Notes under the pieces: generated by a model
What the model saw: only the letters and a program-made list of their open reading frames with translations
What the model was told of the DNA's origin: nothing
The model's database searches: none
Position numbers and translations under genes: made by a program
Shown: positions 40,404-45,866 of the stretch, in pieces
How positions within the stretch are numbered: position 1 is the stretch's first letter
How the letters are laid out: each line of letters begins with the position of its first letter
IMG/VR virus record: IMGVR_UViG_3300047510_002627
Coordinates: 56,752 to 120,751 of that record
Length of the DNA: 64,000 nt
Source of the DNA: a virus
Strand: one strand, 5' to 3'

Positions 40404-40551
40404 AGAAGCACTTGACAAAGCGTATTCAGATATGATAAAAAGTTTATTTCAAAATTATGTTTTGGATCAAGATTTCAATAAGTTAAAGAGAGGTTTGACA
40501 CACCTTAAAAAATCAAGAGATACCGTCTCAGATCTCCTTCAGGGGGGTTGA
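40387..40551 (+). CDS. 54-residue helical protein
   Basis: MDQQDKEALDKAYSDMIKSLFQ, then DFNKLKRGLTHLKKSRDTVSDLL. Overlaps the upstream gene by 17 bp; its stop TGA is inside a TTGACA promoter hexamer (40548). Unknown function. Confidence 0.55.
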   Translation: MDQQDKEALDKAYSDMIKSLFQNYVLDQDFNKLKRGLTHLKKSRDTVSDLLQGG

Positions 40552-40576
40552 CAAAGAGAAAGTTCAGTGGTATTCT
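40548..40576 (+). promoter_or_regulatory. Sigma70-type promoter P1 before the tRNA cluster
   Basis: TTGACA (40548-40553), 17-bp spacer, TATTCT (40571-40576). RNA from here would begin in the hairpin at 40581-40616. Confidence 0.7.
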
Positions 40577-40580
40577 TAAG

Positions 40581-40616
40581 AAGTGGTCAGGGCAGTCCTA
40601 AGGACACTCTCCACTT
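40581..40616 (+). ncRNA. Structured leader RNA between promoters P1 and P2
   Basis: AAGTGG (40581-40586) with CCACTT (40611-40616), enclosing GTCC-TAA-GGAC (40595-40605). Begins where P1 transcription should start. No U-run. Confidence 0.4.
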
Positions 40617-40643
40617 GACAATCAAATTCTGATATGATATGAT
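40615..40643 (+). promoter_or_regulatory. tRNA promoter P2 with dyad
   Basis: TTGACA (40615-40620), 17-bp spacer, TATGAT (40638-40643). GACAATC at 40617 and GATTGTC ending 40647 form a dyad across the promoter. Confidence 0.9.
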
Positions 40644-40651
40644 TGTCCCAT

Positions 40652-40728
40652 GTCTCGGTAGCTCAGTTGGATAGAGCATCTGCCTTCTAAGCAGTTGGTC
40701 ACAGGTTCAAGTCCTGTCCGAGACGCCA
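40652..40728 (+). tRNA. tRNA-Arg(TCT) with encoded CCA
   Basis: Acceptor GTCTCGG/CCGAGAC, anticodon loop CTTCTAA giving TCT, T loop TTCAAGT. Discriminator G is followed by an encoded CCA, the only one in this cluster that has it. The next tRNA begins on the following base. Confidence 0.93.
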
Positions 40729-40801
40729 GGGGAATTAGCTCAGTTGGTAGAGCATCGCCTTTGCAAGGCGGGTGTCAGGAGTTCAAGTCTCCTATTCTCC
40801 A
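40729..40801 (+). tRNA. tRNA-Ala(TGC)
   Basis: Acceptor GGGGAAT/ATTCTCC (one G-T), D arm GCTCAGTTGGTAGAGC, anticodon loop TTTGCAA giving TGC. No encoded CCA. Confidence 0.93.
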
Positions 40802-40802
40802 C

Positions 40803-40831
40803 TTGACAATTTGAGGTTTATACCTTATAAT
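40803..40831 (+). promoter_or_regulatory. tRNA promoter P3 with dyad
   Basis: TTGACA (40803-40808), 17-bp spacer, TATAAT (40826-40831): perfect consensus. GACAAT and ATTGTC stand 25 bp apart (start to start), as at P2 and P4. Confidence 0.93.
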
Positions 40832-40845
40832 TGTCTCAACCCAAT

Positions 40846-40917
40846 GGGACTGTCGCCTATGGGTTAAGGCCCACTGCTTATAACGGTGTGAACTGAGTTC
40901 AAGTCTCAGCAGTCCTA
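40846..40917 (+). tRNA. tRNA-Ile(TAT)
   Basis: Acceptor GGGACTG/CAGTCCT (G1-T72 wobble), D arm GCCT..AGGC, anticodon stem CACTG/CGGTG, loop CTTATAA giving TAT, T arm CTGAG/CTCAG. A TAT anticodon for ATA codons is unusual in bacteria, where a modified CAT tRNA is normal. Confidence 0.85.
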
Positions 40918-40918
40918 C

Positions 40919-40947
40919 TTGACAATCATATTAAAATATGATATGAT
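40919..40947 (+). promoter_or_regulatory. tRNA promoter P4 with dyad
   Basis: TTGACA (40919-40924), 17-bp spacer, TATGAT (40942-40947). GACAATC (40921-40927) and GATTGTC (ending 40951) mirror P2. Confidence 0.9.
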
Positions 40948-40951
40948 TGTC

Positions 40952-41071
40952 TTCTGCTTATCTATTTTATAGTAGGTTTAAAGGATAAGCAACAGTAAAC
41001 CTACTTGAAAAAAGGAAAAGTATGAAGCCCGTGAATTTTAAATTCACAATTTGCATCTGCTTTTCTTAATT
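40952..41071 (+). ncRNA. Structured spacer between P4 and tRNA-Gly
   Basis: No convincing gene. Perfect 10-bp stem AGTAGGTTTA (40971-40980)/TAAACCTACT (40996-41005), then a short palindrome GTGAATT/AATTCAC near 41032-41048. It would be the 5' part of the P4 transcript: a leader or small RNA. Confidence 0.45.
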
Positions 41072-41142
41072 GCGGGCATGGTGTAGCGGTAACATCTGAG
41101 CCTTCCAAGCTCCAGTCACCGGTTCGATCCCGGTTGCCCGCT
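41072..41142 (+). tRNA. tRNA-Gly(TCC)
   Basis: Acceptor GCGGGCA/TGCCCGC, anticodon loop CTTCCAA giving TCC, T arm ACCGG TTCGATC CCGGT. Discriminator T, no CCA. Confidence 0.93.
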
Positions 41143-41358
41143 CTTGGAGATCGACGGATTTCCAAAGGGTGTGACAGAAAAATCTATGTGGTCAAGCACT
41201 GGATATTGTATAGTAAGGTAGGGGTGGTGCCCGCTGTAAAACTGGGAGACCAGAGTTACAGAATCCAATGCCAAGGAACCTAAAAGTGCTGGAATAATTA
41301 CGTTGTCAGTGAGACCTTCCAGTTGTGAGTATGACAGAATCTCACCACCCACCAAAAT
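41143..41358 (+). ncRNA. Structured 216-base spacer RNA candidate A
   Basis: No coding sense. GGGTGGTG (41222-41229) pairs with CACCACCC (41343-41350), extendable by GGT/ACC across a 2-base bulge. Inside: CTGTAA/TTACAG (41234-41239/41256-41261) capped by CTGG-GAGA-CCAG, and CTGGAA (41289-41294)/TTCCAG (41317-41322). TGTCA (41304)/TGACA (41332) could add a pseudoknot. Reads as one folded domain of about 135 bases. Confidence 0.45.
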
Positions 41359-41430
41359 TCCTCTGTAGCTCAGCGGTAGAGCGAGCGGCTGTTAACCGCT
41401 TGGTCGCAAGTTCGATCCTTGCCGGGGGAG
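41359..41430 (+). tRNA. tRNA-Asn(GTT)
   Basis: Acceptor TCCTCTG/CGGGGGA with two G-T pairs, D arm GCTCAGCGGTAGAGC, anticodon stem AGCGG/CCGCT with loop CTGTTAA giving GTT, T arm GCAAG/CTTGC. Confidence 0.92.
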
Positions 41431-41629
41431 TTGAAAGGATTGGAAATGTCCGATTCTTTCAAATTGAAAATGCTGGACAAACTTTGGAGGTAACTCCCAC
41501 CCCATTTGGGTGCCTTCCTGAGAACAGGGAAAATAAGGTTTGGTGTTTTCTCTTATCATTGCCCTCTAATGCAGTGAAAGTTGGAGAAGTGATCCTGCGG
41601 ATTCGTCCAAGAGCTCTCCTTCTCCTAAA
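41431..41629 (+). ncRNA. Structured 199-base spacer RNA candidate B
   Basis: Begins with a 13-bp hairpin starting TTGAAAGG at 41431 and ending CTTTCAA at 41462. Then GGAG-GTAA-CTCC (41486-41497) and CACCC/GGGTG (41498-41512). GGAGAAG (from 41583) pairs with CTTCTCC (ending 41625). No coding sense. Lies between tRNA-Asn and tRNA-Val. Confidence 0.4.
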
Positions 41630-41701
41630 GGGCGATTAACTCAGCGGTAGAGTGCCTCCTTTACACGGAGATGGTCACTGGTTCAAATCCAGTATCGCCC
41701 A
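41630..41701 (+). tRNA. tRNA-Val(TAC)
   Basis: Acceptor GGGCGAT/ATCGCCC, anticodon loop TTTACAC giving TAC, T arm CTGG TTCAAAT CCAG. Followed by T6, which may help end the tRNA transcript. Confidence 0.92.
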
Positions 41702-41727
41702 TTTTTTCCAAATTTTACTTATATATA

Positions 41728-41928
41728 ATGAAAGGAAAAACAATTAAAAAATGGGTCCAGAAACCGCTTAGGTTTCATCATCAGGATATTCATGAAGAAT
41801 TAGAAGAAATTAAGGGGTTGATAGGATATGTTAGTGGTCAGATGCAAGAGTTGCGGGATAGAGTTGACAGGATCAACGAAAACACAAGTTTGTGGTTGTC
41901 CAAACAAAATGGAACTGAAGGAGAATAA
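41728..41928 (+). CDS. 66-residue coiled-coil protein
   Basis: From ATG 41728; the frame upstream of it is tRNA. MKGKTIKKWVQKPLRFHHQDIHEELEEIKGLIG, then heptads QMQELRDRVDRINEN. Overlaps the next gene by 101 bp in another frame. Both frames look coding, the downstream one more strongly. Confidence 0.5.
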   Translation: MKGKTIKKWVQKPLRFHHQDIHEELEEIKGLIGYVSGQMQELRDRVDRINENTSLWLSKQNGTEGE

Positions 41929-42085
41929 AGTCTCCGCAGTCGATTTGACTCAGGTTGTTGTGACTAATTCCGAGTTGTCTAAAAAGTCTAAAAAGCAACA
42001 AAAATTTCTTTCAGATCAAGATCTTGCTTTTCAAGAAGCAAGAAAAGCACGAAAAGTGAGAAAATTGGATTTTGAAATCCGATAA
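41828..42085 (+). CDS. 85-residue zinc-ribbon protein
   Basis: MLVVRCKSCGIELTGSTKTQVCGCPNKM has Cys-x2-Cys and Cys-x-Cys. It is followed by VSAVDLTQVVV and a basic tail FQEARKARKVRKLDFEIR that I recall from cyanophage small proteins. Likely a small zinc-binding nucleic-acid or polymerase-binding protein, but this is inference. Confidence 0.6.
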   Translation: MLVVRCKSCGIELTGSTKTQVCGCPNKMELKENKVSAVDLTQVVVTNSELSKKSKKQQKFLSDQDLAFQEARKARKVRKLDFEIR

Positions 42086-42090
42086 TATTT

Positions 42091-42174
42091 GGAGAGGTGG
42101 CCGAGTGGTTTATGGCAGCAGTCTTGAAAACTGCCGTGTTAATAGCACCGTGGGTTCAAATCCCACCCTCTCCG
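42091..42174 (+). tRNA. tRNA-Ser(TGA)
   Basis: Acceptor GGAGAGG/CCTCTCC, anticodon stem GCAGT/ACTGC with loop CTTGAAA giving TGA, long variable arm (GTGTTAATAGCAC) as in class II tRNAs. Confidence 0.93.
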
Positions 42175-42218
42175 TTCTTAATATTTTCTTCAACACTGTT
42201 ACTACATGAACACATTTG

Positions 42219-42247
42219 TTGACAATAGAAATTATTTCTAGTATAAC
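42219..42247 (+). promoter_or_regulatory. Sigma70-type promoter for the small-gene block
   Basis: TTGACA (42219-42224), 17-bp spacer, TATAAC (42242-42247). A 7-codon reading frame (42254-42277) precedes the first gene and overlaps its ATG. Confidence 0.85.
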
Positions 42248-42276
42248 TATATAATGACCTCTATTGATGCAGATTG

Positions 42277-42426
42277 ATGGACGAAGAAAGGATCCAACAA
42301 ATGATAGATCAAGCAATTGATCGTCACAATAAAACAGCATCCCTGATTAGTGCTTGCATTGGATCAGTGTTGCTGTTTTTTTATGCACATGGAGTAATTT
42401 GTTTGGTCAATAAAATTACTGGTTAA
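42277..42426 (+). CDS. 49-residue membrane protein
   Basis: A charged helix (DEERIQQMIDQAIDRHNKT) then one membrane span (ASLISACIGSVLLFFYAHGVICLV). Start overlaps the stop of a 7-codon upstream frame (TGATG), so translation may be coupled. Unknown role. Confidence 0.55.
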   Translation: MDEERIQQMIDQAIDRHNKTASLISACIGSVLLFFYAHGVICLVNKITG

Positions 42427-42450
42427 TGTCCAGGGAGGTATAGGAGTAAA

Positions 42451-42585
42451 GTGTTTGAATTCACAGATGAAGATTTTATCGATCTTTATGAACGAATGAA
42501 CAAACAAAAAATACAAGAATTATTTGAAGAACCATCGACATATGAAGATGATTTAGAAGAAGATTCTTGGTACTTTATAAAATAG
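42451..42585 (+). CDS. 44-residue acidic protein, GTG start
   Basis: GTG 42451 behind GGAGG/AGGAG. FEFTDEDFIDLYERMNKQKIQEL, then EEPSTYEDDLEEDSWYFIK. Very acidic; DNA-mimic-like composition, but too short to claim more. Confidence 0.5.
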   Translation: MFEFTDEDFIDLYERMNKQKIQELFEEPSTYEDDLEEDSWYFIK

Positions 42586-42594
42586 GAGAAATTT

Positions 42595-42819
42595 ATGCCC
42601 GAAACTTTTTTGGGGTTATACGTCTTACTTATTGTTTTAGCAATGCTTATTGCTTATGCTGGATTTGATGAAACTCTTCGTATCTTTGCTTATCTTGATT
42701 TGCAAGTAAGATATTTGCTCATCAGAATGCAGATGAAACAAATGCAAAGAAAAATGGAAAGAGAATTAAAATTACCAGCAAAAGATTGGGAGGATTATTT
42801 GAAAAATGACGAATTCTAG
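42595..42819 (+). CDS. 74-residue membrane protein
   Basis: AGGAG precedes the ATG. One membrane span (about 5-25, FLGLYVLLIVLAMLIAYAGF), then a basic amphipathic helix (RIFAYLDLQVRYLLIRMQMK) and a charged tail. Overlaps the next gene by 14 bp. Unknown role. Confidence 0.6.
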   Translation: MPETFLGLYVLLIVLAMLIAYAGFDETLRIFAYLDLQVRYLLIRMQMKQMQRKMERELKLPAKDWEDYLKNDEF

Positions 42820-43060
42820 AGAAGTTTCAGATCTAAAATTTTCCAGGTTAGAGTGTCCTAAATGTGGTGCTCTCTGGATGAACGGTGATCACTATTGGTC
42901 CGGCACCGGAAAAAAAGGAAATGAATTGGACCTAGCAGGACTTGTCTGCAATAAACTTGGCGATGATACATGCATCAACCCATGCAGGGGTAAAACAGGT
43001 GGTGAAACATGGGAGGATAGACTGGAAAGTTTAGAAAAGGATATGCCAAGAGATGATTAA
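42806..43060 (+). CDS. 84-residue cysteine-rich, zinc-finger-like protein
   Basis: CPKCGALWMNGDHYWSGTG and CNKLGDDTCINPCRG supply four to five cysteines and a histidine for metal binding, as in small zinc ribbons. Overlaps the next tiny gene. Family pattern is familiar from cyanophages as hypothetical. Confidence 0.6.
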   Translation: MTNSREVSDLKFSRLECPKCGALWMNGDHYWSGTGKKGNELDLAGLVCNKLGDDTCINPCRGKTGGETWEDRLESLEKDMPRDD

Positions 43061-43187
43061 AATTTTTGCACATTGGATCTCTAATCATACATATATTATG
43101 ATTATTATTAGTGGATTTATTACTGCACCTATAACTTATTTTATGCTAGATAGTATGGAGCATCCAGAGAGGTACAAGCATAAATGA
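43053..43187 (+). CDS. 44-residue membrane protein
   Basis: One membrane span (YIMIIISGFITAPITYFML) followed by a charged tail EHPERYKHK. Overlaps both neighbours (8 bp and 4 bp), so it is part of the block. Unknown function. Confidence 0.5.
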   Translation: MIKIFAHWISNHTYIMIIISGFITAPITYFMLDSMEHPERYKHK

Positions 43188-43384
43188 CCTACGAAGAGTT
43201 CTTAGATATGCCCACCACATTTTTTGATGATATGGTGAAGGTAATTGCTTTAAAGCATAAGTATCGATTAGAATTCACCGAAGAGGAAAAGAAAATTAAT
43301 CAACATTTGATGAAATATGATGAAGAATTAAAAATTAATGCATTAAGATACAAATTTGAAAGATGTTGGGAGAAAGATAAATGA
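43184..43384 (+). CDS. 66-residue charged helical protein
   Basis: MTYEEFLDMPTTFFDDMVKVI, then Lys/Glu-rich helices. Overlaps neighbours by 4 bp each. No family recognised. Confidence 0.5.
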   Translation: MTYEEFLDMPTTFFDDMVKVIALKHKYRLEFTEEEKKINQHLMKYDEELKINALRYKFERCWEKDK

Positions 43385-43575
43385 AAAGTCTTATTCTCTT
43401 GTCATGTTTTTTACCTTTGATTATCATCTACATAATTATGAAATTATCTGTTTGGATAGCAAGTATAGAAACAGAAACCGAGTATGTCCGAAAAGAATCC
43501 AAACGACCCCATGGACCATACGTGGCAGATGCATATGCAGACGTTGATAAGGAGGAAGAAAAATTTGGAGATTAA
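43381..43575 (+). CDS. 64-residue membrane protein
   Basis: N-terminal membrane span (about 2-27), then a polar tail with RPHGPYVADAYADVDKEEEKF. Preferred over the overlapping frame from 43356 because of its 4-bp overlap with the previous gene and its regular membrane topology. Confidence 0.55.
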   Translation: MKSLILLSCFLPLIIIYIIMKLSVWIASIETETEYVRKESKRPHGPYVADAYADVDKEEEKFGD

Positions 43576-43720
43576 AGAAACTTTAGAATCTGCAATTTCC
43601 AAGTGGTACTTTGATCACGGAATTGCAGAACCTAATTGGAAAATGCAAAAAGATCCACAGTGGTGGATTGATTATTTAAATGAAATTGAAAATGGGGAAC
43701 AAGAAAATGAGGATTGGTAA
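43565..43720 (+). CDS. 51-residue protein, TTG start
   Basis: TTG 43565, 9 bases after AAGGAGG; the frame extends up to 43484 but has no better site. EIKETLESAISKWYFDHGIAEPNWKM..PQWWIDYLNEIENG, Trp-rich and acidic. Unknown function. Confidence 0.5.
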   Translation: MEIKETLESAISKWYFDHGIAEPNWKMQKDPQWWIDYLNEIENGEQENEDW

Positions 43721-43743
43721 TTTTTCACTTTTGGGAGAAATTT

Positions 43744-43908
43744 ATGAAATTTGAAAATTTAACAAATTACGAAAGAGAATTACTCATTGATGCAGTATGG
43801 ATCAGACAAAGATGCTTTATTGCAGGAGATAAAAAGTTTAGAGAATACGGAGAAATTCTTGATGAACTTAAAAAAAATTACGACTACACACCTGGGAGAT
43901 TGAGGTAG
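43744..43908 (+). CDS. 54-residue protein
   Basis: ATG 43744 behind GGGAG. KFENLTNYERELLIDAVWIRQRCFIAGDKKF.., a helical protein with a Cys. Unknown; 4 bp before gnd. Confidence 0.5.
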   Translation: MKFENLTNYERELLIDAVWIRQRCFIAGDKKFREYGEILDELKKNYDYTPGRLR

Positions 43909-43912
43909 AATT

Positions 43913-44944
43913 ATGAAAGTAGGAATGATTGGACTAGGACGAATGGGAGAAGGAATGTCCCGTCGTATGCTAAAGGAAGGTATTGAAGTTTGGGGATACC
44001 GAAGAAATTACGAAAAAGCAAATGAAGCATTTGAAAAAGGATATGTTTCTGGTATTTGTACAACTATCGAAAATCTTGTCAAAGTAGTTAAAAACGATAA
44101 AGGACTTGAGCAACCAGGAATTTTCCAGATGGTTGTGCCAGCAGAAAATGTAGAGGAGACGATCAGTGAGTTACTACGATATTGTGGTGAAGGAGATATT
44201 ATTATTGATCATGGCAATAGCAATTTTAAAGACAGTCGGAAAAGAGCAGAACGTCTGGCAAAGTTGGGTATCCAATATATTGATTGTGGCACTTCTGGGG
44301 GTGTTTACGGTCTGGATCGTGGATACTGTCTTATGGTTGGGGGCGGAAATACTGCAGTCTCCACTTGTTCGCGCATTTTTAATGCCCTTGCCCCAGGAGT
44401 CAACTCTGCCCCCAGGACTGAGCATGACTCAGACATAACTTCCGCAGAGAGGGGTTGGTTGCATTGTGGTGGTCCTGGTGCTGGGCATTTTGTGAAGATG
44501 GTTCATAACGGCATTGAGTATGGTATGATGCAGGCATATGCAGAAGGATTCAACATTCTCAAGAATGCCAACAATGGAGCACAGTATGTCAGAGAAGGAG
44601 ACGCAGAGGTTGCCCCTATGGCAGACCCAGAATCCTACTGCTATGATATTGACGTTGCTGAGGTTGCTGAGTTATGGCGTCGTGGTAGCGTTGTTGGTTC
44701 TTGGTTACTTGATCTTACTGCTTCTGTGCTACGCAGCAGCCCACAGCTTTCTAACTTCTCTGGAGGGGTATCCGACAGTGGTGAAGGTAGGTGGACGGTT
44801 AATGCTGCTGTGGATCTGGGGGTTCCCGCTCCTGTCATCACAACTGCTCTTTATGAAAGATTTAATTCACGCAATCTTGGTACTTTCGCTGCCAAGATTT
44901 TAAACGGCATGAGGTACATGTTTGGTGGACATCATGTCAGATAA
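43913..44944 (+). CDS. gnd: 6-phosphogluconate dehydrogenase (decarboxylating), short type
   Basis: 343 residues, the short class rather than the 470-residue dimeric type. Pentose-phosphate-pathway enzyme making NADPH and ribulose 5-phosphate, an auxiliary metabolic gene in cyanophages that fits nucleotide synthesis with NrdA/NrdB. NADP site GLGRMGEGMSRRML at 7-20, IIDHGNSNFKDS, CGTSGGVYGLDRGYCLMVGG, and the catalytic K195 in GGPGAGHFVKMVHNGIEYGMMQ. Ends with FGGHHVR. A late-type GATAAATA overlaps its stop. Confidence 0.93.
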   Translation: MKVGMIGLGRMGEGMSRRMLKEGIEVWGYRRNYEKANEAFEKGYVSGICTTIENLVKVVKNDKGLEQPGIFQMVVPAENVEETISELLRYCGEGDIIIDHGNSNFKDSRKRAERLAKLGIQYIDCGTSGGVYGLDRGYCLMVGGGNTAVSTCSRIFNALAPGVNSAPRTEHDSDITSAERGWLHCGGPGAGHFVKMVHNGIEYGMMQAYAEGFNILKNANNGAQYVREGDAEVAPMADPESYCYDIDVAEVAELWRRGSVVGSWLLDLTASVLRSSPQLSNFSGGVSDSGEGRWTVNAAVDLGVPAPVITTALYERFNSRNLGTFAAKILNGMRYMFGGHHVR

Positions 44945-44947
44945 ATA
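44940..44947 (+). promoter_or_regulatory. Late-type promoter GATAAATA
   Basis: One mismatch to TATAAATA, overlapping the gnd stop, 31 bp before the next ATG. Confidence 0.6.
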
Positions 44948-44978
44948 AATAAAACAAAAGTAATTACTTAATAATAAA

Positions 44979-45494
44979 ATGGCATTCCCATATACTTTCC
45001 AGTTTCGTGGAGGTCAAGGTCCAAATTTCGATGTTAGAATAACTTCGGGATCTTCAACTGGTACTACAATAATTAGTACTCCAGTAAGTTCTATACTCTG
45101 GATTGAATTAAATGACTTAGAAATACCAACTGGAAGAACACGTAGTTTTGTACCTGGGTCGGACACTGGAATTCCTGGGTCAAACGCTGTGTATGTTCCC
45201 CCAGCAAGAGAATATTTTAATTGGAGAACTGGTGATTCAGGAAGACATCCAATATCGAAAGGAACAACACCATCTACTGGTGAATATAGTTTTGATATTT
45301 GGACAGATCCAAACGGAGGTCAAAGTGATTTGCCCTTACAAATTGCTCAATTTGATTTAACTTGGAATGGTTTACTTAGTGTTTATAATACCATAGCTTT
45401 ACATCCAAACAAACATAGTGTTTTTTATGATTATGGAACTCCTTATGCACTTGGATGGAAACTTGGAGGTACGATCACTATCGCTGGATCCTGA
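44979..45494 (+). CDS. Probable virion protein, beta-rich
   Basis: 171 residues, Gly/Ser/Thr/Pro-rich strands (FQFRGGQGPNFDVRITSGSSTGTT..VSSILWIELNDLEIPTG). No Cys, few helices. The composition is of a tail or decoration protein, and the late-type promoter 31 bp upstream supports a virion role. No family recognised. Confidence 0.5.
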   Translation: MAFPYTFQFRGGQGPNFDVRITSGSSTGTTIISTPVSSILWIELNDLEIPTGRTRSFVPGSDTGIPGSNAVYVPPAREYFNWRTGDSGRHPISKGTTPSTGEYSFDIWTDPNGGQSDLPLQIAQFDLTWNGLLSVYNTIALHPNKHSVFYDYGTPYALGWKLGGTITIAGS

Positions 45495-45504
45495 TTTTAC
45501 CACC

Positions 45505-45533
45505 TTTACAAGTCACTGATTTTACTTTATAAT
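45505..45533 (+). promoter_or_regulatory. Sigma70-type promoter
   Basis: TTTACA (45505-45510), 17-bp spacer, TATAAT (45528-45533), 23 bp before ATG 45557. Confidence 0.8.
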
Positions 45534-45556
45534 AGTCTAGTTCATTGAATAAAAAA

Positions 45557-45775
45557 ATGTCCATTACAGCAAAATTCAAAAAAGATATCAGCACACTCAA
45601 AGCAGCGGCTGAAGGAGAAATTTTACTTGATGTAAAAAATCCAAAACTTTTTAAAAAAGTCAAAAAGTATTACGAAAATGTGGGAATTGTATTTTCTGAT
45701 GATCCTCTTGATAATTATGATATATTAATTGATAACTTGTATTTGGATTTGCAACCTGAAATGTTAGAAAAATAA
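45557..45775 (+). CDS. 72-residue unknown protein
   Basis: From ATG 45557; a TTG 12 bp upstream is possible. SITAKFKKDISTLKAAAEGEILLDVKNPKLFKKVKKYYENVGI, then an acidic strand-helix end. Own promoter and terminator, so a single-gene unit. Function unknown. Confidence 0.6.
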   Translation: MSITAKFKKDISTLKAAAEGEILLDVKNPKLFKKVKKYYENVGIVFSDDPLDNYDILIDNLYLDLQPEMLEK

Positions 45776-45782
45776 TTTTATA

Positions 45783-45809
45783 AGTGGCACAAATTGTGTC
45801 ACTTTTTTT
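45783..45809 (+). terminator. Terminator before the sugar operon
   Basis: AGTGGCAC (45783-45790) with GTGTCACT (45796-45803), one G-T pair, then T6. Confidence 0.85.
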
Positions 45810-45866
45810 GTTCTATATAGATTAGTTAAAATTCTTTGTTAGAATATAGGATGATTTTGGAAAACC

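Noticed and set aside
40412-40436. TTGACA with TATGAT inside the 54-residue gene
   Set aside because: Spacer is only 13 bp, too short for a sigma70 promoter, and the site is in coding sequence.
41116-41355. 79-residue minus-strand frame in the tRNA cluster
   Set aside because: It runs across tRNA-Gly in antisense and ends in residues typical of translated tRNA; the spacer is better explained as structured RNA.
41325-41639. 104-residue + frame over tRNA-Asn and spacer B
   Set aside because: It translates a tRNA and the hairpins around it, with no ribosome site.
42110-42340. 76-residue minus-strand frame over tRNA-Ser
   Set aside because: Its end is antisense tRNA-Ser, a common artefact.
45817-45852. 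Promoter for the sugar operon (TAGAAT or TAGGAT)
   Set aside because: -10-like hexamers are present but no -35 at a proper distance was found, so the operon promoter is left open.
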